Source: Ignavibacteriae bacterium HGW-Ignavibacteriae-2 (lineage in GTDB: Bacteria; Bacteroidota; Ignavibacteria; Ignavibacteriales; Melioribacteraceae). From it: a stretch of 57,767 nucleotides of DNA. Below, one piece after another: positions 47,090 through 56,921 of this stretch. The stretch lies in assembly GCA_002839805.1 (NCBI GenBank), contig PGYT01000012.1, forward strand, positions 1 through 57,767, in the 5' to 3' direction. The notes beneath the pieces were generated by a model. That model saw only the letters and a program-made list of their open reading frames with translations, was not told the origin of the DNA and did no database searches. Position 1 is the first letter of the stretch. Each line of letters opens with the position of its first letter. The translations under genes were made by a program, and so were the position numbers.

Positions 47090-48781
47090 TCACAAAATCA
47101 TCTTCTTGGTTTCAACAAAATTACTGTTTTGTAATTTATAAATGTACATCCCGCTTGAAAGGTTCAAGGCATCAAAGTTAATGGAATGTGTGCCTGCTTT
47201 CATATTTGCCTTAACCAGTTCAACTATCTCTTTTCCCTCCGTATTAAAAATCTTTAATGAAACAAACCCACTTACAGGTTGTTTCCAACTGATTACAGTT
47301 GACTGATTAAGTGGATTTGGATAATTCTGATTCAGTTCAAATGTATCTGGTGGAGAATTTTCATTTTCCACATTTGTCGATGCATCAATCAGAATGTTAA
47401 GCATCATTCCGTCATCTTCGTGCTCAAGATAATGACAGTGCAGCAGATAAATTCCAGAGTCATCATTGAACTTAACTAACATCTGAACAGTTTCATTCGG
47501 GTTAACAAGCACGGTATCCTTCCATCCCTTATCATTCGGAGGAATATTTGGATTTCCATTCCTTGAATGAACCTGGAGTAAAACTCCATGAACGTGCATC
47601 GGGTGAAAGTTATTTGTACTGTTAATAAATTTCCATTCTTCAAGTTGATTATAGGGAATTGTCTCGTCAATTCGATTCATTTTATAAGTTAATCCATTAA
47701 TCCTGTGCATCCCAATTTCCATCATTTCCTGGGTTAGTGTAAAATCGCGCGTTCCGTTTATATCAATGATATCATAATAATTAATCGGAGGGAGATTTTG
47801 CGGGACTATTCCTCCTGAAGATAAATTACCAATATTATCGAATCTTAAAAGATCCATTTGAGTTCCCTGGCTGCCAATTCCACTGAATGATTGTGATTGT
47901 AATGATATGGAATTTCCGATGGTGTTGGGGAAGAAATCAAAAAGAATATCATGTCTTTCACCCGGAGAAAGATAAGCACTATTCATTTGAACAGCTTCAT
48001 CCTTTAATCCGCCATTTGATCCAATAATCCAGAATTAAGAATTATCTGAGAACCCAAAATTATAAACCCTTGCATTGGAGCTATTGACTATCCGGAATCT
48101 ATAAAGTGTTTTTTGAACTTCGAAGAAAGCATCGAATGTTCCATTTACAAGAAGTACATCACCGAGATATCCCAACATCCTATCCATCATATTTGGGGCA
48201 TAATTAAATTGAGGTTGATATACTGAATGTCTATCATGAATTAGTAGCGGAATATCATATACACCGGTCGGCAGACCGTACTGAAGTTCTTCATCATCCT
48301 CAATAATAAAAAATCCGGCATATCCTTTATAAACATGTTTTGCAGTTAAATGATGAGCGTGAGAATGATAAAAATATGTCCCTGCTCTTTGAATGATTGG
48401 GAATGAATAAGTGTAGTTAGTACCAGCTTGAACATCATCCTTCGGCTGCCCGTCCATTAATTCCGGTACAAGTAAGCCGTGCCAATGGTTTGTTGCTTCT
48501 TCAGTAAACTGGTTTTCGAATAATACGGAAAAATCATCACCTTTTTTTACTCATATAGTTGGACAAGGGTATGAATTATTCAGAGCTAAAATCTGGGTTG
48601 TTGTTCCAGGTCAAATCTCTACATCAGCTGAGTTAAAAATTAATGATTCCCTGATTGTAGAACGCAAAGGGTTGCCCACTTGCAATTTGGTGATTTTACT
48701 ACTTTGCGAAAATATATTTGGAACCGCGGCTAAAGTTAAACTAGCTATTGATGATTTAATGATAAAGTCATGTCGCTTCAT
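47090..48781 (-). pseudogene. Multicopper oxidase with T9SS sorting domain, three in-frame stops
   Basis: One continuous 564-codon frame for a CotA/CueO-like multicopper oxidase interrupted by TGA (48611-48613), TGA (48551-48553) and TAA (48035-48037), without any frameshift. All copper motifs survive: HWHGL, HSHAHH, HPMHVHG and HCHYLEH followed by a Met. The start has a weak Tat-like signal (MKRHDFIIKSSIASLTLAAVP). The C terminus (NYPNPLNQSTVISW to KKMIL) is a type A Por/T9SS sorting domain. It would have been an exported copper oxidase for the neighbouring efflux system. The nearby decayed CDF gene supports pseudogene status. Confidence 0.88.
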
Positions 48782-48994
48782 TTAGTACCTTCATATTCAA
48801 TTTGTAGAAAAATTCAATTAATAGTCTTCTTATACTAATCAATCAATTCTGATTATATTGTTGGATGTTCATTACCAATTTAAATTTAAGACTGGTAATA
48901 TAGCCCTTCATACTGCTTGACAGTTTCCTTATCCGCTATCTTCAATTCGAATTGTGTTTAATGAACTACATCTTTTTTCTTTCTTCACCATAGC

Positions 48995-49648
48995 TCAAAT
49001 GTTTTCTCTTCTAAATAATGTGTAAACATAAGGTCTTTTACTACCGGATGGAGTTATATAAAGATGATTCAAATATTTAATCAATCCAAAATCATTACCA
49101 AGGAATTCAGTAATCATTTTATGATCATAATTAACAACGTCGAGACCGCTGCATTTATTCGCTCCCTCAAGAGAGAACACAGCAATAATTACATATCCGC
49201 CTTTTTTTACAAATCGTTTTAATGTAGCACGATAACCGGCTTGTTGTTTTTTCTCAGTTAAAAAATGAAGCACCGTTCTGTCGTGCCAAAGATCAACCTT
49301 TAAAGTATTATCCAGATTTTGTGTGTTCGTAATATCATCAACTATCCATTTTACAAGCTCTGAATTTTCTTGTGATAATCTTGTTTTAGATTTCTCGAGT
49401 GCAATTGTACTGATATCGGTTGCTATAATATTTCTATACCCTTGCTGAATTAAACCGTCAATTAGTGTAGTTGCGCCGGAACCTACATCCAATATTACGG
49501 CATTCTTATCGAGTCCGCATTCTGAAATAAAATCTAGCGATGGCTTCGGTATTTCCTCATACCATCCTAAGCTATTCATATTATTTGAAGAATAAACCTT
49601 ATTCCAGTGTTCTTTGTTATTAATATGACTTTTGTCGTAGACTTTCAT
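48995..49648 (-). CDS. Class I SAM-dependent methyltransferase of the metal block
   Basis: A 217-aa methyltransferase: HWNKVYSSNNMNSLGWYEE, motif I ILDVGSGATTLIDGL, acidic IATDIS, and LWHDRTVLHFLTE. The start at MKVYDKS is supported by AAGGAT 6 nt upstream; a start ten codons earlier overlaps the DUF3147 gene. The family resembles enzymes near metal and metalloid resistance genes, so detoxification by methylation is possible, but the substrate cannot be told. It is the last intact gene of the efflux run. Confidence 0.82.
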   Translation of the reverse strand: MKVYDKSHINNKEHWNKVYSSNNMNSLGWYEEIPKPSLDFISECGLDKNAVILDVGSGATTLIDGLIQQGYRNIIATDISTIALEKSKTRLSQENSELVKWIVDDITNTQNLDNTLKVDLWHDRTVLHFLTEKKQQAGYRATLKRFVKKGGYVIIAVFSLEGANKCSGLDVVNYDHKMITEFLGNDFGLIKYLNHLYITPSGSKRPYVYTLFRRENI

Positions 49649-49661
49649 TTTGTATCCTTCT

Positions 49662-50012
49662 TTAAATTCTAATCCCAAATTTTGCTAAGAGAGCAATCAT
49701 TAAATAATAAAGCAGTGCTGTTACTCCAGATGCCAAAGATAAAGCAAGATAAAAATTTATTTTCATTCTTAACAAGAGCGGGAGAATAATAAATAGTCCA
49801 AGTGAAGGAATCACCATCCAAAATACACTTGTTGAAAATTGTGAAATCTTTGCAGCATCCTTTGTCTCAACGTATAACAAAATCATTGCTAACACCGAAA
49901 CAAGGGGAATGGAGGCAATGATGCCTCCAATCAAAGAACTCCTTTTTGATACTTCTGATATAGCCACAATTAATGCAGCAGAAATTGCAACTTTAATTAT
50001 GTAGTAAAACAT
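49662..50012 (-). CDS. DUF3147 family membrane protein
   Basis: A 116-aa protein with four hydrophobic segments, MFYYIIKVAISAALIVAISE then GGIIASIPLVSVLAMI. It matches the DUF3147 family, whose members often sit next to CusA/CzcA pump genes, as here (2 nt downstream of the pump gene). Function unknown; possibly an accessory of metal efflux. Confidence 0.75.
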   Translation of the reverse strand: MFYYIIKVAISAALIVAISEVSKRSSLIGGIIASIPLVSVLAMILLYVETKDAAKISQFSTSVFWMVIPSLGLFIILPLLLRMKINFYLALSLASGVTALLYYLMIALLAKFGIRI

Positions 50013-50014
50013 AT

Positions 50015-53000
50015 TTATTTTCCTTTCCCAAATCTATGAAACAAACTCGGCACTACAACCATATTTAATGCAGTCGAAGTAAATAGACCTCCGAGAATTA
50101 CAATAGCCATCGGAGCTTCAATTTCTTTACCCGGTTCTCCGCTTCCAAGAGCAAGTGGAACTAAAGCAAGTCCAGCTGTTATTGCGGTCATCAATATTGG
50201 ATTTAATCTTTCTATCGATCCTTGAATTACTGCTTGAGTGAATTCTACTCCTTCTTCGAGCAGATGCTTGTAATGTGCTATCATTAATATCCCATTTCGA
50301 GTTGCGATACCGAATAATGTTATAAACCCAACGAGAGAAGCAACGCTTATTATACCGTCAGTAAAATAAACCGACCATACACCGCCGATTAAAGCAAGCG
50401 GAAGATTAACGAGGATAAATAACGAGTACTTGAAATTACCGAATTGTAGATACAATATTAAAAATATTGCACTTACAGAGACTAAACTAAGAAGGGTAAT
50501 AATTTTGGTAGCTTCCTGCTCGCTTTCAAACTGTCCGCCAAATTCTATAAAATAACCTTGAGGAAAGCTGACACTAGTTTGGATATTTTTCTGCATTTCA
50601 TCAACTACGCTTCTTAAATCTCTGCCTGAAACATTTGCCTGAACAACTATTTTTCTTTGAACATTTTCCCGGCTTATTCTATTGGGTCCTTTCTCATTTA
50701 CCACTTCCGCTAATTGAGACAGCGGAACTTTCGCCCCTATTGGAGTATCAAACATTGCGTTCTGAATTTTATGAATATTGCCTCTATTATTTTCATCATA
50801 ACGTACTACAAGATCAAAAGTATTTTGCCCTTCCCTAACCTCAGTAGCTGTTACACCATTAAGGGCAATATCAATCGCATCGGCAAGCTGTCCAACAGTT
50901 ATGCCGTAACGAGCCATTGCAGTGCGGTTAAATTTAATTTTGGTTTGCGGAACTTCTACTTCCTGGTCAACGGCGATATCAACTGCTCCTTCAACCTTCT
51001 CCATTTCTTCCTTAACTGAAGCCGCTATTGAACGAAGCTGCTGAAGATTTGTGCCGAAAACCTTTACGGCGATATTCGCTCTCGTACCCGAAAGCATATG
51101 GTCTATTCTGTGTCCAATAGGCTGACCAATTGTAACATTTGTACCTGGTAAAACAGTGAGAGAATTTCTTAAATCATTTATAAACTTTTCCTTGCTTTTA
51201 CCGTTAAGTTCAAAACGGATGTCCAGTTCGGCAGCGTTTACACCTTGTGCGTGCTCGTCAAGTTCAGCCCTTCCGGTTCTTCTTGCCGTCGATTTTACTT
51301 CCGGTTGAGATAGAATAATCTCTTCGGCAAGGTTGCCAATTTTATTGGATTCATCTAGGGAAGTACCCGGAAGCGTTACTAAACTCAGTGTTAGAGAACC
51401 TTCGTTAAATTCGGGAAGAAATGATCTGCCCAAAAACGGGATTACTGCAATTGTAATAACAAGAGCCGCTAACGAGGAAATAATAATTGTCTTGGGATGT
51501 TTTAAGGTGAACTTCAACGTTTTTTCATAGAGCACCTTTAGTTTCGCTACCAGCCAGGTATCACCCTCATTCTTCATAAAATCTGCTTTTGAGAGCAGAT
51601 AATATGACAGTACAGGCGTAACGGTTAAGGCAACAAATAAGGAAGCGAAAATAGAAGTTATATAAGCAAATCCCATTGGTCTCAAAAGTCTGCCCTCAAC
51701 TCCGCTTAAAAAAAACAGTGGAAGAAATACAACAACAATAATCAAAGTTGCATTAACCATCGGTGCTCTAATTTCTTTCGATGCTTCGAAAATTACAGTT
51801 AGCGGATTTTTTCTTTCACTATCAGGCAGTGATTTATTCAGTTTCATTCGGCGGAACACATTTTCAACGTCAATGATTGCGTCATCAACAAGTGCGCCTA
51901 TTGCTATCGCGATTCCGCCGAGAGACATTGTATTTATCATAATATCGAATAGTTGAAAAATTATTATAGTAACAATAATGGACAAGGGGATAGCAAGCAC
52001 GGAAATAAATGTAGTTCTAAAATTCCATAAAAAGAAAAATATCACAATGATTACAAGTATTGCCCCGTCTCGTAAAGCTTCAATTACATTGCCGATTGAA
52101 GTGTTTATAAAATCGGACTGCTTGAAAATATCTAAATTGATTACGATTCCATTTGGCAAAGTTTTTTGAATCTCATCTAATGACGATTCTATTTTTTCTG
52201 TCAATTCAATTGTGTTTGTCTGCGGCTGTTTTTGAACTGTTAAAATAACTGCCGGTTTAGCGTTTGAAGAACCGTCACCTATTTTAATTGCCGGACCAAT
52301 TTTAACTTCAGCTACATCCCTCATAAAAATAGGAACACCATTCTTTGTTGCGACAACACTATTGGAGATATCTTCAATTGTCTGCACTCTCCCTATTCCG
52401 CGTATTAAATATTCACTGCCGGAATCCATATAAGAACCGCCGGAAGAGTTTTCGTTTGACTCCTCAGCAGATTTTAATATTTCGTTAAGAGATAAATTAT
52501 ATGCATGAAGCTTTTCAGGTGAAACTAAAATTTGGTATTGTTTTACTGCCCCTCCTATAGGAATAACTTGCGAAACTCCATTTATGGAAAGAAGTCTTCT
52601 TCTTATTTCAAAATCGGCAATTGTTCTTAAATCCATTTCTGTAAGATTATCGGAGTTATTCTTCTCATCAATGCTTAAACCTAGGAGCATTATCTCACCC
52701 ATAATAGATGAAATAGGCGCAAGCTGCGGATTATCAATTCCTTTTGGCAAATTCGCAGCGGCTGTCTGGATCTTTTCATTGACCACTTGTCTTGCAGTAT
52801 AGATATCAGTTCCCCAGTCGAACTCTACCCAAACTATAGAAATTCCTGCAGCGCTTGATGAACGAACTCTTCTTACATCTGTAGCGCCGTTAACAGAAGT
52901 TTCAATTGGAAAAGTTACCAGCATTTCCACTTCTTCGGCTGCCATACCGTGAGCTTCGGTTATTATAGTAACGGTTGGTGCAGTTAAATCCGGGAATACA

Positions 53001-53110
53001 TCTACAGGTAAATCCAAAGTAATGTATGTACCTAAAATCAGTAAAAGCAGAGCTGATATAAGTACAATCAACCTTCGGTTAAGTGAAAATTGAATTAATT
53101 TATCAAACAT
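50015..53110 (-). CDS. Heavy-metal RND efflux pump, CusA/CzcA family
   Basis: A 1031-aa inner-membrane pump with 12 TM helices and two large periplasmic loops. RND motifs include DLPVDVFPDLTAPTVTIITE near the N terminus and the proton-relay segment GALVDDAIIDVENVFRR in TM4, with GIATRNGILMIAHYKHLLEEG in the second half. It belongs to the heavy-metal (HME) group. The ion (Cu, Ag, Zn, Co, Cd) is not certain, since the CusA Met relay was not recognised; a copper oxidase remnant nearby hints at copper. It lies 17 nt after the adaptor gene. Confidence 0.92.
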   Translation of the reverse strand: MFDKLIQFSLNRRLIVLISALLLLILGTYITLDLPVDVFPDLTAPTVTIITEAHGMAAEEVEMLVTFPIETSVNGATDVRRVRSSSAAGISIVWVEFDWGTDIYTARQVVNEKIQTAAANLPKGIDNPQLAPISSIMGEIMLLGLSIDEKNNSDNLTEMDLRTIADFEIRRRLLSINGVSQVIPIGGAVKQYQILVSPEKLHAYNLSLNEILKSAEESNENSSGGSYMDSGSEYLIRGIGRVQTIEDISNSVVATKNGVPIFMRDVAEVKIGPAIKIGDGSSNAKPAVILTVQKQPQTNTIELTEKIESSLDEIQKTLPNGIVINLDIFKQSDFINTSIGNVIEALRDGAILVIIVIFFFLWNFRTTFISVLAIPLSIIVTIIIFQLFDIMINTMSLGGIAIAIGALVDDAIIDVENVFRRMKLNKSLPDSERKNPLTVIFEASKEIRAPMVNATLIIVVVFLPLFFLSGVEGRLLRPMGFAYITSIFASLFVALTVTPVLSYYLLSKADFMKNEGDTWLVAKLKVLYEKTLKFTLKHPKTIIISSLAALVITIAVIPFLGRSFLPEFNEGSLTLSLVTLPGTSLDESNKIGNLAEEIILSQPEVKSTARRTGRAELDEHAQGVNAAELDIRFELNGKSKEKFINDLRNSLTVLPGTNVTIGQPIGHRIDHMLSGTRANIAVKVFGTNLQQLRSIAASVKEEMEKVEGAVDIAVDQEVEVPQTKIKFNRTAMARYGITVGQLADAIDIALNGVTATEVREGQNTFDLVVRYDENNRGNIHKIQNAMFDTPIGAKVPLSQLAEVVNEKGPNRISRENVQRKIVVQANVSGRDLRSVVDEMQKNIQTSVSFPQGYFIEFGGQFESEQEATKIITLLSLVSVSAIFLILYLQFGNFKYSLFILVNLPLALIGGVWSVYFTDGIISVASLVGFITLFGIATRNGILMIAHYKHLLEEGVEFTQAVIQGSIERLNPILMTAITAGLALVPLALGSGEPGKEIEAPMAIVILGGLFTSTALNMVVVPSLFHRFGKGK

Positions 53111-53127
53111 TTTTTCTCCTCAAACTT

Positions 53128-54627
53128 TTAATGAACGTGACCTTGACCGATTGCTGATTCTGGCGATAGTGCCGCAAGCCGCACCTGATATGCACCTTGA
53201 GTAACTACTCTTTCACCTTCATTCAAACCTTCAAGTATCTGTACATAATTTCCATCGGTTATTCCGGTTTTTAAGATTCTTTTCTCAAACGCTTCTCCTT
53301 CAACTTGAACGTAAGCGGTATGAAGACCGTCTTCGTCAATGATAGCGCTATCTGGAATTGCTATATATTCTTCTCCTTGACCTTCATGAATATAAACTTC
53401 CGCATACATCCCTATCTTTATTTGGTTTTGAGGATTTGTAAATTCGAAATATACCGGTATTGTTCTGTTAACGGCGTCCAAACCTATAGCAACAGATATT
53501 TTTTTACCATTAAGGTCACTGATGCTAAATTCCCTATTTATACCTTCTATTGAAAAAGAGGCATTCTTAGAATTTACAGCAGCTTCTATTTGTGTTGAAG
53601 GAACGTTTACTTTTAATACTAATTTTGATGGATTTATTATTGTAAACAACTCTTGTCCAGGTTTTATCTGGTCACCAAGATTAAAGTTTATCATTTCAAT
53701 ATATCCATCAATCGGTGAAATAACAGAGTAACCGTTTTCGGTAATCTTTATTTGTTCAGCCAAAGAATTATAACTTACCTGCTTTGATTCAAAATCAAAT
53801 TTTGCTTCATCCAAACGTTTTTGTGATACAGCCTTTTTTTCAAATAGTTTTTTAGCTCTTTCATATTCTGATTTGGCAAGAAGATAATCATTTTTGATTT
53901 TCTGAATATTTGCGCTTGCATCGACAGAAGGAGAAATGTTTAATAAAACTTCCCCTCCTTTTACAAAGGTGCCTATTGATCCTAAATTCGAGTTATTTTT
54001 ATTCAAAACGATACCTGCTATTGGCGATACAACTTTTGAGAAATACTCTGGTTTCGGTTTAATTTCTCCGGTCGCCAAAACAGACTTTACCAATTTTCTT
54101 TTTATAACCGGTTCATTTGCAAAATCAATTTTCCATTGCTGTTCTTTGAGGAAAGATATACTTGATGATTCAGTTTCCTCTTCATGAGGAATTTCATTTT
54201 CGTTTGAATATACCTTTACATCGTTAACAATAATATTATCTGATACTTGTTCTCCTTTGAGAGTAATATTCATTATATAATTTCCAGGTTCTGTAAATTT
54301 TATAACCGGGGTATAAATTCCGTCTCTTACGGGTTTATCTTCAGTTAAAGATAATTTTGCTCCTCTGCCGTTTGTGAATTCAACAGTTAAAATTCCTTGA
54401 GTTACAGCCTTGAATTTTTTTAAATCAGTTAAATGAACAAGAAACTTTGCATCCTGATTTACGACAAGAGCAGGATATTCCAGAAATATCTCTGTTGAAT
54501 CTGTATATTGAGTTACTGATGTGCCGCCGTGTTCATGAACTTCCGCTTCAGTTTCATGTTCATGTGAACAGGCACCGAGGAAAGTTAATGCAACTGCAAA
54601 AATTAAAATATATGTTGTTCTGACCAT
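53128..54627 (-). CDS. RND periplasmic adaptor lipoprotein (CusB/CzcB type)
   Basis: A 499-aa membrane-fusion protein with lipobox LGAC (Cys20) and a His/Glu-rich start HEHETEAEVHEHGG likely to bind metal. It has an N-terminal domain, a barrel-sandwich/lipoyl part (SPIAGIVLNKNNSNLGSIG), a coiled-coil hairpin (about residues 230-290) and a C-terminal domain ending ESAIGQGHVH, again with His. It links the pump to the outer-membrane factor. It follows the TolC-type gene by 20 nt. Confidence 0.92.
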   Translation of the reverse strand: MVRTTYILIFAVALTFLGACSHEHETEAEVHEHGGTSVTQYTDSTEIFLEYPALVVNQDAKFLVHLTDLKKFKAVTQGILTVEFTNGRGAKLSLTEDKPVRDGIYTPVIKFTEPGNYIMNITLKGEQVSDNIIVNDVKVYSNENEIPHEEETESSSISFLKEQQWKIDFANEPVIKRKLVKSVLATGEIKPKPEYFSKVVSPIAGIVLNKNNSNLGSIGTFVKGGEVLLNISPSVDASANIQKIKNDYLLAKSEYERAKKLFEKKAVSQKRLDEAKFDFESKQVSYNSLAEQIKITENGYSVISPIDGYIEMINFNLGDQIKPGQELFTIINPSKLVLKVNVPSTQIEAAVNSKNASFSIEGINREFSISDLNGKKISVAIGLDAVNRTIPVYFEFTNPQNQIKIGMYAEVYIHEGQGEEYIAIPDSAIIDEDGLHTAYVQVEGEAFEKRILKTGITDGNYVQILEGLNEGERVVTQGAYQVRLAALSPESAIGQGHVH

Positions 54628-54647
54628 TTTATTTGCTTTGCTCCTTA

Positions 54648-55871
54648 TTATTTCTCAAGATTTGTTAAAGAAATTCCCACAGCTTTTTCAAGCTGAGAAT
54701 AATATCTATGAAGATTTATTTCCAATTCGCTGCTCAATATTGATCCGTCTATAAAAGCATTTATGCCGTCGATAAACTCGACTAATTTTATCTCACCATG
54801 TTCATAAGAATAAACTGCTGTGTTTAAAATATTATCCATCCGAATATTGTTTCTTTCGTCGTATAATGATTTGTTCACAATATAATTTTGATACGCTTCA
54901 GATACTTCTGTTTTGATTTTATTAATTAGGAATGCCGTTTCCTTTTCAAGGAGGTTTGCTTCAATTTCCGATTGCTGAATAGCCGTCTGGTTGCGATTAA
55001 ACAGAGGGACTTCAAAATCTATTTGGAATACCGTTCCTTTTAGGTTGTCGGTTTGTTTTTTGTACCCGGCTGATAAACTAATATCCGGTATTATTTTCAT
55101 TCGATTGTGTGAGACAAACGAATTCTCACTTTCAATTAACATCTCAAATGATTTAAGATCATTCCTGTTTTTTAGTGCAACGTTTACAAGTTCTTCTTCG
55201 GAAAATTTTAAATCTGTGTTTGATTCCACGGACCCTGTTAGGATGTTTTCAGATGAGTTGAATCCGATAAGAAGTTTTAAATTATTCTCTGATTTGGTTT
55301 TTAAAAATTCTATTTCTGAAGCTGTTGCTTTTATTTTATTCACTTCAATGAGTATTCTCTGTAATTCATACTCAGAAATGTCGCCTTCATGCAAACGGCT
55401 TTTTGCAGCCTCTGCTAACTCGGCTAAATGGGTAATTGTATTATTTAGTCTGCCGGATAAATCAGAATATTTATTAAAAGCAAAGTAACTTTCACGAACA
55501 CGCGCGGATACTTTAAACTTTAGAGCATTATAAAGAAGTTTCTGAGCTTCAAGAGATTTTTCTTTTGATTCTAAATTGCTCCAACGGTTCCATAAAAAAT
55601 TTAACGGAATTGAACCGGATGCAATCCACTCCTTGTAATTAGTAGAACCCGAATTTAAGTCTTCGCGTGTATATGTGAACATCGGGTTCGGGAGCCTTGC
55701 CGATTCTCCCAATGCAACATCTGCGTATTTTATTTTCGCAGATTGTTTTTGCAAATCTATGTTGTTTTGATAAGCTAACTTAAGGGCTTCATCAAAAGAT
55801 ATTTTTTGCTGAGCTATTATAAATACACAAGGTATAAATAAAAGTAAAACCAAGAGACGAAATAGCCTCAT
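54648..55871 (-). CDS. TolC/CusC-family outer-membrane efflux protein
   Basis: A 407-aa outer-membrane factor with a signal peptide (about residues 1-20) and two TolC repeats of long helices (ISFDEALKLAYQNNIDLQKQ, then ELVNVALKNRNDLKSFEMLI). It completes the tripartite metal efflux system with the adaptor and pump. Length is typical of the heavy-metal type. It starts the three-gene efflux run, 49 nt after the His-rich gene. Confidence 0.88.
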   Translation of the reverse strand: MRLFRLLVLLLFIPCVFIIAQQKISFDEALKLAYQNNIDLQKQSAKIKYADVALGESARLPNPMFTYTREDLNSGSTNYKEWIASGSIPLNFLWNRWSNLESKEKSLEAQKLLYNALKFKVSARVRESYFAFNKYSDLSGRLNNTITHLAELAEAAKSRLHEGDISEYELQRILIEVNKIKATASEIEFLKTKSENNLKLLIGFNSSENILTGSVESNTDLKFSEEELVNVALKNRNDLKSFEMLIESENSFVSHNRMKIIPDISLSAGYKKQTDNLKGTVFQIDFEVPLFNRNQTAIQQSEIEANLLEKETAFLINKIKTEVSEAYQNYIVNKSLYDERNNIRMDNILNTAVYSYEHGEIKLVEFIDGINAFIDGSILSSELEINLHRYYSQLEKAVGISLTNLEK

Positions 55872-55920
55872 GATACCTCCTATTGAAGATTATTATAATT
55901 TTTTTAAAACTTGGTTTGGT

Positions 55921-56352
55921 TTAAGCTAATGGGGGAGAAACGTTTGCGGCGCGATGGACATACTTTTCCCATTGAAACTGAAATTCGGGATCGGAAGTTG
56001 CACATCGGATTGCATCTTTTTCGGAACTATCTTGAAAGTAAAATTGATTAGTGTAAAAATTACAAACAATGTTTATCTTGAATCCTCTTGAAGGTTTGAT
56101 ACTGAAAACGGAGTTTAATTGAATAAAATGATAGTGATTGGCTTCGTCAAACGAAAAATGGTTTTTATCTTCAGAATTGTGTGTGTCAGAATTATGATTC
56201 AACAGATGTGAATGAATTACTGTTTCCTCTACTTGGTCAACCGAAACTTCATTGTGATGGTGGTGAAAAAAAGGTGAAAATAATAGAAAGTTCACTAACA
56301 AGAGTGAAATTGCAGAACTAAACAGCCAATATTTTTTTCTGAAAGTAGTCAT
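55921..56352 (-). CDS. His-rich exported protein at the head of the metal efflux operon
   Basis: A 143-aa protein with one N-terminal hydrophobic segment (about residues 10-29) followed by a His-rich stretch (HHHHNEV and several further His up to about residue 75), then a short C-terminal part ending in AANVSPPLA. Similar small His-rich proteins precede metal RND operons in this phylum, and a metal-buffering or sensing role is likely but unproven. It is the first gene of the minus-strand block, so the operon promoter should lie just upstream. Confidence 0.65.
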   Translation of the reverse strand: MTTFRKKYWLFSSAISLLLVNFLLFSPFFHHHHNEVSVDQVEETVIHSHLLNHNSDTHNSEDKNHFSFDEANHYHFIQLNSVFSIKPSRGFKINIVCNFYTNQFYFQDSSEKDAIRCATSDPEFQFQWEKYVHRAANVSPPLA

Positions 56353-56680
56353 AATTAAAAATGTTGCGTAATATAGTAAATAAATTCTTTTAAAATCAAC
56401 GTGTTTAGGTTTAGCTTTTTACTGTAATTAAAAATTAGTTTTGGTCGCAAATGATTCTCTTAATACAAAAATTTACAATGAGAATAATTACGATCATAAA
56501 TTTACCTCTTCACAAACCCGTCCTTAATTAAATTCAATATTTTCCTCTTTCTATTTTAGTGATCCATTTACGGTTTTATTCAATCAAAACACAGAACCGT
56601 CAATATTCAAGGTTTTGATATTCTGTTTCAATTAGTTCATTCGTAAAAAAGTTGACAATCGTTTTCCCGCTTTATTTTTC
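56353..56680. other. Noncoding gap with likely promoter of the metal operon
   Basis: A 328-nt AT-rich gap between the His-rich gene and the right direct repeat. No ORF is visible. An inverted repeat ATCAAAAC...GTTTTGAT (about 56,583-56,622) could be an operator or terminator element. No recognisable metal-regulator box was found. Confidence 0.35.
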
Positions 56681-56859
56681 GTTTTCATTATGGAATTTAA
56701 TTATTATTAGATATGGTTTTCAAACCCAAAATTCTTTTGAAGATAGTTTGTTCCCCCGAAGGGGTGCTTTCGTAATAAGAATTATTTTTTATAAATAAAA
56801 GTCAGTTGCAATGAGGTGGCATTCCTGTCCCGCCAAAGTATCGGGGGTAAATCTGGGGT
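56681..56859 (+). repeat. Right copy of 180-bp direct repeat, truncated attC-like site
   Basis: Same orientation and sequence type as 45472-45651. Here the left end of the attC (TAAC box plus CGGAC) is missing, replaced by CCCGCTTTATTTTTC, while the right part continues through CATGGAATTTGCCACACA to a box GTTATGC at 56901-56907. Confidence 0.85.
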
Positions 56860-56921
56860 GGCGGTTATACCAAAGGCATTCACATGGAATTTGCCACACA
56901 GTTATGCGTCAAGAGAATAAA

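Noticed and set aside
47090-48781. TGA recoded as Trp or selenocysteine in the multicopper oxidase
   Set aside because: A TAA stop is also present, no SECIS-like element was seen, and Trp is encoded by TGG elsewhere in the window; a pseudogene explains it better.
45678-56680. Metal block as a transposon with terminal inverted repeats
   Set aside because: No transposase or inverted ends were found; the flanks are direct repeats derived from attC-like sequence.
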